NCBI RefSeq assembly: GCF_001688725.2
Contig: NZ_CP015401.2
Span: 3,720,001-3,784,000, forward strand
Source: Bacteroides caecimuris
Lineage (GTDB): Bacteria; Bacteroidota; Bacteroidia; Bacteroidales; Bacteroidaceae
Direction: 5' to 3'
DNA: 64,000 bases
In this document: one piece after another, positions 18,353-27,238 of the stretch
How the letters are laid out: the number at the start of each line of letters is the position of its first letter
Numbering within the stretch: position 1 is the stretch's first letter
Position numbers and translations under genes: made by a program
The notes under the pieces: generated by a model
The model's database searches: none
What the model saw: only the letters and a program-made list of their open reading frames with translations
What the model was told of the DNA's origin: nothing

Positions 18353-18745
18353 ATGGCAACAATATTCAGTAGAATCATCGCAGGCGAAATCCCCTGCTAT
18401 AAGGTGGCGGAAAACGAAAAGTTTTTTGCGTTTCTTGATATCAATCCGTTGGTAAAGGGACATACATTGGTGGTGCCCAAACAGGAAGTGGACTATATTT
18501 TCGATTTGAGCGATGAGGACCTGGCTGCGATGCATGTATTTGCAAAGAAAGTGGCCCGTGCCATTGAAAAAGCTTTCCCCTGTAAAAAGGTAGGCGAAGC
18601 GGTTATCGGACTGGAAGTTCCTCATGCACATATTCATTTAATTCCTATTCAAAAGGAATCGGATATGTTGTTCTCGAATCCGAAACTGAAATTGTCGGAT
18701 GAAGAATTCAAGTCCATAGCACAAGCAATCAACTCCTCTCTATAA
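18353..18745 (+). CDS. HIT-family nucleotide-binding hydrolase
   Basis: A protein of 130 residues. IFSRIIAGEIPCYKV opens the fold and HAHIHLIPI near residue 96 is the histidine triad HxHxHxx. HIT hydrolases of the HinT/PKCI type cleave nucleoside phosphoramidates and acyl-adenylates in the cytoplasm. It lies downstream of greA in the same direction, ended by a clear terminator, so a greA-hit operon is probable. Confidence 0.94.
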   Translation: MATIFSRIIAGEIPCYKVAENEKFFAFLDINPLVKGHTLVVPKQEVDYIFDLSDEDLAAMHVFAKKVARAIEKAFPCKKVGEAVIGLEVPHAHIHLIPIQKESDMLFSNPKLKLSDEEFKSIAQAINSSL

Positions 18746-18766
18746 AACATGATGATGAAATAAGCA

Positions 18767-18797
18767 AGAGCGTTCTAAGAAGGACGCTCTTTTTTAT
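18767..18797 (+). terminator. Terminator of greA-hit
   Basis: AGAGCGTT with GACGCTCT (one G-T pair) followed by TTTTTTATTTT. Confidence 0.85.
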
Positions 18798-18798
18798 T

Positions 18799-19141
18799 TT
18801 AATTGGTCAATTGGTCGTTAAACAAAAAGCTATGACGGCGCCGGCATGCCCAGAAAAGAGTCACAATGGTAATCAACAGATTAAAGATAAACGGAAACTC
18901 TTGTGATTGGGTATGAAATATCCATTGGAGAAATGATGCTTTTCCATCAGGAAAGGCAGATGCCAACTGACTTCTGCCAGATAACCTGTCACGGCAGTTG
19001 CTATCCCTAACGTGAAATTAGTTATGGCGGAACTCAACCCGAACTGTTTCACCCGATAAGTTCCCACAAAATATCTGGAAACCAATCCGGTAGATAAAGG
19101 GATAATAAGTCCGGACCCGATGCCGAGCAAAGCATAATGCC
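18799..19141 (-). pseudogene. C-terminal remnant of an MFS transporter
   Basis: One minus-strand frame reads ALLGIGSGLIIPLSTGLVSR, then a membrane helix and TGYLAEVSWHLPFL, as in MFS drug exporters. The frame then shifts and a second frame continues FPFIFNLLITIVTLFW and ACRRRHSF to a stop at 18799. Only about 110 of some 390 residues remain. Upstream of 19141 the homology stops abruptly at the repeat block, so the N-terminal part was deleted. Confidence 0.6.
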
Positions 19142-19294
19142 ACTATAGGATTATTGCCATTCATCGATTTCACCTGATTCCTGAAATGCCGATGAATAAG
19201 GAGATAGCGGGTGAAAGCGAGGGGTGAAATCAGGTGAAACAGAACATTATCGGTTTCACCTTGTCTTTTCAAAATATCCTTTGAGCTAAAACCA

Positions 19295-19449
19295 ATATCA
19301 TTATAGCTAATCCAGATATCATTATAGCTAATGAAAATAGGCTGATAGCAAATTCATTGTCAGGTATTAATAGATGAACTGTCAGATGTTAATAGCCTAG
19401 TCGTCAGGTGTTAACACCTTGGTTCTCATCTGTTAATACTTGAATTGGT
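19295..19449. repeat. Degenerate 21-23-bp tandem repeats
   Basis: Two units of ATATCATTATAGCTAAT (19295 and 19316), then units beginning GTCAGGTATTAATAG, GTCAGATGTTAATAG and GTCAGGTGTTAACA at 19359, 19381 and 19403, and TCATCTGTTAATA at 19426. Confidence 0.6.
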
Positions 19450-19484
19450 ACATCTATAGATTCAACAGATTGCATCTATGTATT

Positions 19485-19555
19485 CAGCACGATGGCTATA
19501 TATGTCCAGCACGGTGGCTATATATGTCCAGCACGGTGGCTATATATGTCCAGCA
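19485..19555. repeat. 22-bp tandem repeat, 3.2 copies
   Basis: Units at 19485, 19507 and 19529 share CAGCACGGTGGCTATATA then TGTC; the first differs only by A for G, and a partial CAGCA follows. No spacers are present, so it is not a CRISPR. Confidence 0.85.
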
Positions 19556-19905
19556 ATCGGTATAAACAAGTAAGCGTCTCCGCGATGCCGTTACATTCAA
19601 AAGGTGAAAGCGATAATGGAAGACTTCACCTGTTTTTTTCCTACGCTTTCACCCGCTATCTACTTATTCATCGATGTTTCAGTTATAAGGTGAAACGGGT
19701 GGAACTTATAAATCAAAAGTTCATGGTATACTTATGCAAATCAGTTATTGAAAACAAAATCTCATTCATTTCCGTGCATGGTCATGAGTTTTTCAACCCA
19801 ATCACAAAAGCTCCGTTTCAATAAGGGCGTCCTCCTCCTTGATAAACGCCCAATAATGCAAAACCGGGAAACTTTAAAAACTATCCACTGTTGTTGTGGG
19901 AAATT

Positions 19906-19926
19906 CGACGGGGAAAATCCCCATCG
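19906..19926 (+). other. Small hairpin ahead of gadB
   Basis: CGACGGGG and CCCCATCG flank AAAAT about 28 bp before the gadB ATG. Probably part of the leader; function unknown. Confidence 0.35.
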
Positions 19927-19953
19927 CCCTAAACCTTAAAAAAACAAATTAGT

Positions 19954-21343
19954 ATGGAAGATTTAAATTTCAGAAAAGGTGATGCAAAGACCGATGTATT
20001 TGGTTCGGACAGAATGTTACAACCCTCCCCGGTAGAGAAAATACCCGATGGACCTACTACTCCTGAAGTCGCCTATCAAATGGTGAAAGATGAAACATTT
20101 GCTCAAACCCAACCACGATTGAATCTGGCTACGTTCGTAACCACTTATATGGATGAATATGCCACTAAGCTGATGAATGAGGCCATTAACATCAACTACA
20201 TTGATGAAACAGAATATCCGCGTATCGCAGTGATGAACGGTAAATGTATCAACATCGTTGCCAACTTGTGGAACTCTCCTGAAAAAGACACTTGGAAAAC
20301 CGGTGCGCTGGCTATCGGTTCTTCGGAAGCATGTATGCTAGGTGGCGTAGCTGCCTGGTTGCGTTGGCGCAAAAAAAAGACAAGCACAGGGCAAACCATT
20401 TGATAAACCAAACTTTGTTATTTCTACCGGTTTCCAGGTTGTTTGGGAAAAGTTTGCACAGTTGTGGCAGATTGAAATGCGTGAAGTGCCTTTGACACTC
20501 GGAAAAACCACTCTCGACCCCGAAGAAGCTTTGAAAATGTGTGATGAAAACACCATCTGTATCGTGCCTATCCAAGGTGTTACATGGACTGGACTGAATG
20601 ATGACGTCGAAGCATTGGACAAAGCACTGGATGCTTACAATGCCAAGACCGGTTACGACATTCCTATCCACGTAGATGCCGCCAGTGGTGGTTTCATCCT
20701 TCCGTTCCTGTATCCGGAAAAGAAATGGGACTTCCGTCTGAAATGGGTACTTTCCATCAACGTATCCGGCCATAAGTTTGATTTGGTATATCCGGGACTC
20801 GGATGGGTTTGCTGGAAAGGCAAAGAATATCTGCCCGAAGAAATGTCATTCAGCGTAAATTATCTGGGTGCCAACATTACACAGGTAGGTTTGAACTTCT
20901 CCCGTCCCGCCGCACAAATCCTGGGACAATATTATCAATTCATCCGTTTAGGATTCCAGGGATACAAAGAAGTGCAGTACAACTCCCTGCAAATTGCTAA
21001 ATATATCCACAGCGAAATAGCCAAGATGGTTCCGTTTGTCAACTACTCTAATGATGTTGTGAACCCATTATTCATCCGGTATCTGAAACCGGAATATGCA
21101 AAGAACGCCAAATGGACTTTGTACGATTTGCAAGACAAACTATCTCAACGCGGTTGGATGGTTCCTGCTTATACCTTGCCTTCCAAACTGGAAGATTATG
21201 TAGTGATGCGTATCGTTGTCCGTCAGGGATTCAGCCGCGATATGGCAGATATGCTGCTGGGCGACATCAACAACGCTATCACCGAACTGGAAAAGCTGGA
21301 ATATCCTACTCCTACCCGTATGGCTCAAGAAAAGAATCTATGA
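19954..21343 (+). pseudogene. gadB: Glutamate decarboxylase with one-base frameshift
   Basis: Two adjoining frames (19954-20403 and the frame ending 21343) together give the full PLP-dependent decarboxylase. The first has RKGDAKTDVFGS, NGKCINIVANLWN and IGSSEACMLGGVAAWLRWR; the second FVISTGFQVVWEKFAQLW, HVDAASGGFILPF and SGHKFDLVYPGLGW with the PLP lysine. The shift lies in a run of eight A at 20371-20378; seven A would restore RKKRQAQGKPFDKP. The product makes GABA and CO2 from glutamate, using a proton, for acid resistance. The glsA start overlaps its stop (ATGA). Sequencing error, phase variation or true loss are all possible. Confidence 0.85.
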
Positions 21344-22305
21344 ATAAAAAAGTAACACTCGCTCAATTGAAAGAAGTGGTACAGGAGGCATACGATCAGG
21401 TAAAGACCCACACCAGCGGCAAGAACGCCGACTATATCCCCTACCTGGCAAATGTCAACAAAGATCTCTTTGGTATCAGTGTCTGCCTGCTCAACGGGCA
21501 GACCATCCATGTGGGAGATACTGACTACCGCTTCGGTATAGAATCCGTATCCAAAGTACATACAGCTATTCTGGCACTGCGCCAATATGGTGCCAAAGAA
21601 ATCCTGGACAAGATTGGAGCCGACGCAACAGGCTTGCCTTTCAATTCAATTATCGCCATCTTGCTGGAGAACGACCATCCGTCTACTCCGTTGGTAAACG
21701 CCGGAGCTATCTCCGCCTGCAGCATGGTGCAGCCCATTGGCGACTCTGCCAAGAAATGGGATGCCATTGTAGGAAACGTAACCGATTTATGCGGCAGCGT
21801 CCCACAATTGATTGATGAACTGTACAAGTCCGAATCGGATACCAACTTCAACAACCGTTCTATCGCATGGTTGCTGAAAAACTATGACCGGATTTATGAT
21901 GATCCGGATATGTCATTAGACCTTTACACCCGTCAGTGCTCTTTGGGAGTGACTGCATTGCAGCTTTCCATTGCAGCCGGCACAATCGCCAACGGTGGTG
22001 TAAATCCGGTGACTAAGAAAGAAGTTTTTGATGCCGCGCTAGCTCCTAAAATCACTGCCATGATTGCCGCAGTAGGTTTCTACGAACATACCGGCGACTG
22101 GATGTACACTTCCGGTATCCCCGCCAAGACAGGTGTAGGCGGCGGTGTGATGGGTGTACTGCCCGGACAGTTCGGCATTGCTGCCTTTGCTCCTCCTTTG
22201 GATGGATCGGGCAACTCCGTGAAAGCGCAACTAGCTATTCAATACATCATGAACAAGCTGGAATTAAATGTGTTTAGCAACAACCATATCACCGTTGTTG
22301 ACTAA
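21340..22305 (+). CDS. glsA: Glutaminase A
   Basis: A protein of 321 residues of the serine-dependent glutaminase family (beta-lactamase-like fold). GIESVSKVHTAILAL holds the SxxK pair near residue 65; NAGAIS, KNYDRIYDDPDM and GIPAKTGVGGGVMGVLPG are family motifs. It hydrolyses glutamine to glutamate and ammonia, raising internal pH and feeding the decarboxylase. Its ATG overlaps the gadB stop by four bases (ATGA), so the two are translationally coupled. Placement with gadB and gadC supports a glutamine-driven acid-resistance unit. Confidence 0.95.
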   Translation: MNKKVTLAQLKEVVQEAYDQVKTHTSGKNADYIPYLANVNKDLFGISVCLLNGQTIHVGDTDYRFGIESVSKVHTAILALRQYGAKEILDKIGADATGLPFNSIIAILLENDHPSTPLVNAGAISACSMVQPIGDSAKKWDAIVGNVTDLCGSVPQLIDELYKSESDTNFNNRSIAWLLKNYDRIYDDPDMSLDLYTRQCSLGVTALQLSIAAGTIANGGVNPVTKKEVFDAALAPKITAMIAAVGFYEHTGDWMYTSGIPAKTGVGGGVMGVLPGQFGIAAFAPPLDGSGNSVKAQLAIQYIMNKLELNVFSNNHITVVD

Positions 22306-22336
22306 AACTCTCTCTCGATCTCTTTTATAAGTAGGT

Positions 22337-22433
22337 AAAGAGGCTGTCTAAAAAGTCGTCAGTAACTCTAACTCCCCTCCTTCAGGGAAGGAGGAGAATT
22401 ATAATAGAACCGACTTTTTAGACAGCCTCTTTT
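22337..22433 (+). terminator. Long nested hairpin terminator after glsA
   Basis: A 22-bp perfect outer stem (AAAGAGGCTGTCTAAAAAGT then CG, 22337-22358, with its complement at 22411-22432) encloses an inner hairpin, CTCCTTCAGGGAAGGAG. A TTTTTCTTT tract follows. The long AGGCTGTCTAAAAAGT arms are also typical of dispersed Bacteroides repeats. Confidence 0.75.
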
Positions 22434-22517
22434 TCTTTAAGAAAAGTAATCTACTATTGCTTTTCAACATTTTACGCCCGACGTCGCTCTCTCAGTTTTT
22501 ATCCCCACCCAAGCATA

Positions 22518-23297
22518 TTATGTATTAACCTTCTGTACGACTGCTTTTTCTGCCGATTCCTTTTGGGCAGAAGCCTTTTTCTGTTGTTCCTCCTCTTCGT
22601 AATATTGCTTCCTACGCTCGTTGGATTGTTGAATCAGATTTGTAATATAAACCGTGAAGATGGGAAACATCATCATACCCAAGGCGGCGAGCAGAACGGA
22701 AAGCACACGCCCGGTCACGGTCTGCGCTGTAATATCCGACCCCACGGTAGTGACATCCATAAAAGCCCACCACAAGGCATCTCCATAATCATTTACCAAT
22801 GGATTCACCCGATGCTCGAGCACAAAAAATGCCAAACTAGAGAAATAAACTGTTACCAGCAACATCGTCAGATAAGAGACGAACAAGCTAGAAGCCCGGT
22901 TGTAAGTCAGCCAGCCGACCACAATAGCAAGCGCATATCCTCCCCTCAACAAAGGAATGAAACGAAGCAAGTAGGTGATCTCCTGCGAAAATGTCCATCC
23001 ATAATATGCAATAATATTCTGATAAGGGATGGCCACCAATAAAAAGATAAAATGTGTCCGCAGATAGCGTCCTTTATGCTTTGCCAAAAAGAACTCCAAT
23101 ACAAAATCGAAAAGAAACCAAAGGCAGATACATAGCTGTACCTTCATGTAAGAAGACTGTGTATAGAAAGGGATTCCCTTAAAAGTATCCACCGAGATAC
23201 TGATAACCAGAAACAGGGACATCACCAATATAATAATGTGAAGAATACCGTAAATCCCCTTTTTCCCGGAAATAAAATCTGAAAACGCTGATTTCAT
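22518..23297 (-). CDS. Voltage-gated-type ion channel, unusual filter
   Basis: A protein of 259 residues with about six hydrophobic segments. LLRFIPLLRGGYAL is an S4-like arginine-bearing helix; the pore reads ALWWAFMDVTTVGSDI, where K+ channels usually have TVGYGD, and is followed by the inner helix LLAALGMMMFPIFTVYITNLI. The tail is a charged coiled segment (ERRKQYYEEEEQQKK). It probably conducts K+ or another cation in the inner membrane. It is divergent from gadC and convergent with glsA, and such channels accompany the Gad cluster in related Bacteroides (recalled knowledge). Confidence 0.8.
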   Translation of the reverse strand: MKSAFSDFISGKKGIYGILHIIILVMSLFLVISISVDTFKGIPFYTQSSYMKVQLCICLWFLFDFVLEFFLAKHKGRYLRTHFIFLLVAIPYQNIIAYYGWTFSQEITYLLRFIPLLRGGYALAIVVGWLTYNRASSLFVSYLTMLLVTVYFSSLAFFVLEHRVNPLVNDYGDALWWAFMDVTTVGSDITAQTVTGRVLSVLLAALGMMMFPIFTVYITNLIQQSNERRKQYYEEEEQQKKASAQKESAEKAVVQKVNT

Positions 23298-23338
23298 AAC
23301 TACTTAATTGATAATAAAATGGTTGATGTATAATTTAG

Positions 23339-23380
23339 ATTGTTTAGAAACAATCGAGAAAAGTAATTGTTTCGAAACAG
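23339..23380. promoter_or_regulatory. Twin palindromes between channel and gadC
   Basis: ATTGTTTAGAAACAAT (23339-23354) is a perfect 16-bp palindrome. TTGTTTCGAAACA (with centre 27 bp further on) is a second copy in 23367-23379. The shared core TTGTTT-NG-AAACA suggests a dimeric repressor or activator site serving both divergent genes. The regulator is unknown. Confidence 0.55.
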
Positions 23381-23514
23381 GCAAACCGGGGTTTACAGTA
23401 TCCCAATTCCGGCGATGTTAATTAACGAACTTTGAAAGAGATTGCGGAAACATCTCGCACAAAATGTTGTTATAACACTGACTTTAAAATATTTTTCACT
23501 TAAAACCTTAACTT

Positions 23515-25205
23515 ATGGCAAATATTAAAAATGCAGTGAAGCTGGGGGTGTTTACCCTTGCTATCATGAATGTTACGGCAGTAGTATCCTTGCGTGGACT
23601 ACCAGCCGAGCCGTATATGGAATGAGTTCGGCCTTCTATTATCTTTTTGCAGCTATTGTCTTTCTAATCCCTACATCGCTCGTTGCAGCCGAGTTGGCAG
23701 CGATGTTTCAGGATAAGCAGGGCGGTGTGTTCCGGTGGGTAGGCGAGGCTTATGGCAAGAAGTTGGGATTCCTCGCCATCTGGGTGCAATGGATTGAAAG
23801 TACGATCTGGTATCCGACAGTATTAACGTTTGGTGCCGTATCTATCGCTTTCATCGGAATGAATGACGTACATGACATGTCACTGGCAAACAATAAGTAT
23901 TATACGCTCGTCGTCGTACTTATCATCTATTGGCTGGCCACCTTCATCTCTCTGAAAGGTATGAGCTGGGTAGGTAAAGTAGCCAAAATCGGTGGTATGG
24001 TCGGTACCATTATCCCGGCCGGACTGTTGATTATCTTAGGAATCATTTACCTGGCAACAGGCGGACATTCCAATATGGATTTCAACAGCAGCTTCTTCCC
24101 CGACTTTACCAACTTTGATAACGTCGTTCTTGCTGCCAGCATCTTCTTATTTTATGCCGGTATGGAAATGGGCGGTATCCACGTAAAAGACGTAGATAAC
24201 CCTTCTAAAAACTATCCGAAAGCCGTATTTATCGGTGCGCTTATCACAGTGTTGATCTTCGTTTTGGGTACTTTCGCATTGGGTGTGATTATCCCTGCCA
24301 AAGACATCAACCTGACTCAAAGCCTGCTTGTCGGTTTCGACAACTATTTCAAATATATTCATGCTTCCTGGTTGTCACCCATCATTGCCGTCGCTCTTGC
24401 TTTCGGTGTATTGGCTGGTGTATTGACATGGGTTGCCGGTCCGTCCAAAGGTATATTTGCCGTAGGTAAAGCCGGTTATATGCCTCCGTTCTTCCAGAAA
24501 ACAAACAAGCTGGGTGTACAGAAGAATATCTTGTTCGTACAGGGTATCGCTGTAACCGTATTAAGTTTGTTGTTTGTTGTTATGCCTTCCGTACAGAGCT
24601 TCTATCAGATTCTGTCACAGCTGACAGTTATTCTTTATCTGATTATGTACCTGTTGATGTTCTCCGGAGCTATCGCATTGCGTTATAAGATGAAGAAACT
24701 CAACCGTCCGTTCCGTATCGGTAAGTCCGGCAACGGTCTGATGTGGTTTGTTGGCGGTCTTGGCTTCTGCGGATCATTGCTTGCCTTTATTCTTAGCTTC
24801 ATCCCGCCCAACCAGATTTCTACTGGTAGCAACACCGTTTGGTTCTCCGTACTAATTATCGGTGCAATTATCGTTGTCGTTGCTCCGTTTATTATCTACG
24901 CTTCCAAGAAACCGTCTTGGGTAGATCCTAATTCTAATTTCGAACCGTTCCATTGGGAAGTTCAGGCTCAACCTGCCACTGCAAATGTTAGTGCAAGCAG
25001 CGCTAATGCCTCCCGTCCTGCTAATGCTACTTCTGCACATGCAGGAGGAATAACCGGGGCAAATACAGCTACCCCTGGGGCAACCGCTTCTAATGCAACA
25101 ACTTCAGGTACAGCATCCTCCGGTTCAGCTTCCCTCGGAAGTTCCTCTGCCAGCAAAGCATCTCCGGGAACCGGAAACAAAGATAAGGATGCACGTAAGT
25201 CGTAA
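23515..25205 (+). pseudogene. gadC: Glutamate/GABA antiporter (APC family) with one-base frameshift
   Basis: ATG 23515 opens MANIKNAVKLGVFTLAIMN, and VSLRGLPAEP runs into a stop at about 23624. One missing G near 23608 (expected LPAEAVYGMSSAFYYLF) puts it in frame with the remaining 527 residues. The latter carry the APC amino-acid transporter fold with about ten more helices, including KDVDNPSKNYPKAVFIG. The transporter swaps outside glutamate for inside GABA. Its C-terminal 75 residues are an Ala/Ser/Thr/Gly-rich low-complexity tail, unlike the compact pH plug of E. coli GadC. As written the gene would make a 36-residue peptide. Confidence 0.82.
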
Positions 25206-25267
25206 AGGCTAAACATTCATCCTGTTCATCAAGAAATTCAAGAGAATTTAAGAAGCCTTGAATTTAT

Positions 25268-25360
25268 AAAATCACCCTTACTACAATCAAGTGAAGCCCC
25301 CAAAAAAGTCAGACTTAACACTTTTGAGCTACACTTTACAACTGTGGTAAGGGCGATTTA
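25268..25360. other. Widely spaced inverted repeat after gadC
   Basis: AAATCACCCTTAC near 25268-25280 pairs with GTAAGGGCGATTT near 25347-25359 (one mismatch), about 65 nt apart. It could be a structured 3' end of the gadC message. The rest of 25206-25757 holds no convincing gene except the tiny frame at 25512. Confidence 0.35.
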
Positions 25361-25511
25361 CTTTATGGGCTGAGCTTAATCAATTCTACCAGCGAGTTAT
25401 TCTATTTTGTCTTAAATATTCCGTCCAACTCTCTACAAATCATTGGTATCAGACTCCGTATAAACGAAATCTATCGTCCCGGATTCTATTTGAGAAAGAT
25501 CGAAAAAGTGA

Positions 25512-25583
25512 CTAGCACTTTGCCCACACATAAATGAGGGTAGCTGCTAGAACTATTATAATAATAATTGCCAGTGATGACAT
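25512..25583 (-). CDS. Possible 23-residue membrane peptide
   Basis: The minus-strand ATG at 25583 opens MSSLAIIIIIVLAATLIYVW and ends AKC, almost one pure membrane helix. No ribosome site or close neighbour is seen. In size and character it resembles KdpF-like small membrane subunits, but without partner genes this may be chance. Confidence 0.3.
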   Translation of the reverse strand: MSSLAIIIIIVLAATLIYVWAKC

Positions 25584-25734
25584 AGGATTAGAGTGTTTAT
25601 AATATTTTGATAGTTTCAGTGCATAAATTTATAAAACATGTTGCATAAATAATAAGTTATCTACATATTTGTTCTAACAAAAATACATTCATATTTTCAC
25701 TGGTCAGAATTTGACGAAATTTTCCCGCAAAGTT

Positions 25735-25765
25735 ATTGCAGTATTAAAAAATATACTTATCTTTG
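25735..25765 (+). promoter_or_regulatory. tRNA-Phe promoter
   Basis: ATTG (25735-25738), 19 nt, then TATCTTTG (25758-25765), 17 bp before the tRNA. Confidence 0.65.
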
Positions 25766-25782
25766 CACCCGCAAACGAGAAA

Positions 25783-25855
25783 GGTGCCATAGCTCAGTTG
25801 GTAGAGCAAAGGACTGAAAATCCTTGTGTCCCCGGTTCGATTCCTGGTGGCACCA
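25783..25855 (+). tRNA. tRNA-Phe(GAA)
   Basis: A 73-nt cloverleaf: acceptor GGTGCCA with TGGCACC, D arm AGCTCAGTTGGTAGAGC, anticodon stem-loop GGACTGAAAATCC with GAA, T loop GGTTCGATTCC, discriminator A. CCA is not encoded. It marks the left edge of the accessory island. Confidence 0.97.
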
Positions 25856-25879
25856 CTTTTTAAGAAGGCAAAACGATGT

Positions 25880-25917
25880 AAATCCCTGAATTTCAAAGAA
25901 GTTCGGGGATTTTTCTT
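25880..25917 (+). terminator. Terminator after tRNA-Phe
   Basis: AAATCCCTGAA pairs with TTCGGGGATTT and TTTTCTTTTC follows. Confidence 0.75.
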
Positions 25918-26077
25918 TTCCAAGAGTAAGCAAAATTAGTGGGATTGAAGCAAACTATACGTCCTTATTCAAGGGACTGTTTTTAAAAGCCCGAAATGTT
26001 CCACTACGAGGTATTTACTTCATTCTTTTACAGCACGTTGCATTATCTTACATAACAGGGTTCTCGGTTCGATTTCC

Positions 26078-26085
26078 TAACTTTG
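26078..26085 (+). promoter_or_regulatory. -7 box before the integrase remnant
   Basis: TAACTTTG, 21 bp before the integrase ATG. Confidence 0.45.
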
Positions 26086-26202
26086 TATCATTAAAAATTG
26101 AGCCGTATGGAAAGAAAAAGATTCAGCGTGTTGTTCTTCATCAAGCGCAGCAAACTGTTAAAAAACGGGGAAGCGCCCGTGCGTGTGCGTGTCACTTATG
26201 AC

Positions 26203-26210
26203 CGCTTATA
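26203..26210 (+). repeat. 8-bp target duplication, left
   Basis: CGCTTATA directly before the IS left end; identical to 27654-27661. Confidence 0.9.
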
Positions 26211-26254
26211 GGCTCAGTTGTAATTCTTGGGGGATTAATATTTGTAACTTCCAT

Positions 26255-27238
26255 TTATGCATATACCTTTGCTAGCCTAAAAAGGAAGAATCTCATATCC
26301 ACGACTCCTCTAAATGATGCCCTAAATGCTTTGATTTTAGCATTAAATGCTTCTGCAGCTGCATTTGTGCTCCTGTTCACAAAGAAGTTTAAAATCCTTT
26401 CGTAATGGTTCTCAATAGAGTTTGCTACTGTTGTGAATGTATCGTATCCATATTCTTCAATCTTATTATACCATAGTGCCAGCTTTGCTCTTGCCACATC
26501 CTTGTCATAGTTTGTGGAAAATATCTTTCCCAACTCCAATGAGTAGTAATATACGTGCTTAATATCTTCAAACTGCTTGAAAAGTAATTCTGCCCTGATT
26601 TTCTGACTCTTGGTCCATTTATCAGGTGATTTAAATAATAAATATCTGCTTCTGGCCAATAATTGCCTGAGTGTATCTCCGTTTTCGAGTTCTTCCGCTT
26701 TATATACTTCCCCCTTCTCTTTTGCCGCTTTCATGGCTTTATTCTCCTCTTTTATCACTTGCCATCTATATGTAATGCGCAACTCTTGTACAGCTTCATA
26801 TACAAGTTTTTGTACATGAAACCTATCAATCACCTGCATGGCACGTGGAAAGCACGTTTTCGCAATCTTTTGCATGCTCCCTGCCATATCCAGTGTGATT
26901 TCTTTGACTTGATTCCGCAGCTCCTGTGGCATCTTTGTAAGTACCGCAATGATATCATCGGTTTTAGTGCCCTGAATTACAGCTATAATAGAACCTTTCC
27001 TGCCTCGCTTATCTCTATTTATTAAGATGGTATAAAGATCTCCCTTGCTTAAAGCCGTCTCGTCAATACATAGGTGATAACCCATATTCTTTGGATAAAG
27101 GATATACTCTTGGGCATGTGCTCTCTGATCCCAATTCTGGAAGTCACTCAGGTGGTCTTTATATTGGCTTTGAAGATGTTTGCCATCCATGCAGTAATGC
27201 TCGGCTACACTTTGGCAGCTAACAGCGTGATTATCCAA
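26255..27238 (-). CDS. ISL3-type transposase, DDE part
   Basis: A 327-residue frame with LCIDETALSKGDLYTILINRD, ITLDMAGSMQKIAKTCFPRAMQVIDRFHVQKLV and NRSTNAAAEAFNAKIKAFR, which hold the DDE-type catalytic motifs of ISL3 transposases. It starts at TTG 27238 within the end of the upstream frame (8-bp overlap), one base off its frame. It is thus expressed either by coupled restart or by +1 shifting. ISL3 enzymes are often single proteins, so the split is a notable feature of this lineage or of this copy. Confidence 0.88.
   Translation of the reverse strand: MDNHAVSCQSVAEHYCMDGKHLQSQYKDHLSDFQNWDQRAHAQEYILYPKNMGYHLCIDETALSKGDLYTILINRDKRGRKGSIIAVIQGTKTDDIIAVLTKMPQELRNQVKEITLDMAGSMQKIAKTCFPRAMQVIDRFHVQKLVYEAVQELRITYRWQVIKEENKAMKAAKEKGEVYKAEELENGDTLRQLLARSRYLLFKSPDKWTKSQKIRAELLFKQFEDIKHVYYYSLELGKIFSTNYDKDVARAKLALWYNKIEEYGYDTFTTVANSIENHYERILNFFVNRSTNAAAEAFNAKIKAFRASFRGVVDMRFFLFRLAKVYA

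Larger units (their letters stand above)
19191..19672. repeat. Nested inverted repeats around a 22-bp-phased repeat core
   Basis: Outer arms 19191-19222 and 19641-19672 match with few mismatches (GATGAATAAG, GATAGCGGGTGAAAGCG). Inner arms 19245-19260 and 19603-19618 share CATTATCG, then TTTCACC. The arms can be read as related peptide frames (AFTRYLLIHR) on opposite strands, showing they are two inverted copies of one element. Between them lie several repeat families, all with a period of 21-23 bp. No gene is seen in 19142-19953. Confidence 0.7.

Noticed and set aside
19485..19555. Short CRISPR array
   Set aside because: The 22-bp units touch each other with no unique spacers and no cas genes are present.
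19191..19672. Invertible phase-variation promoter
   Set aside because: The inverted arms would allow inversion, but no promoter box points outwards from the block and no invertase gene is nearby; the arms are also imperfect.
26065..26078. attR of tRNA-Phe
   Set aside because: Only about 13 bases resemble the T arm and one base is inserted; too short to call a duplicated tRNA end.
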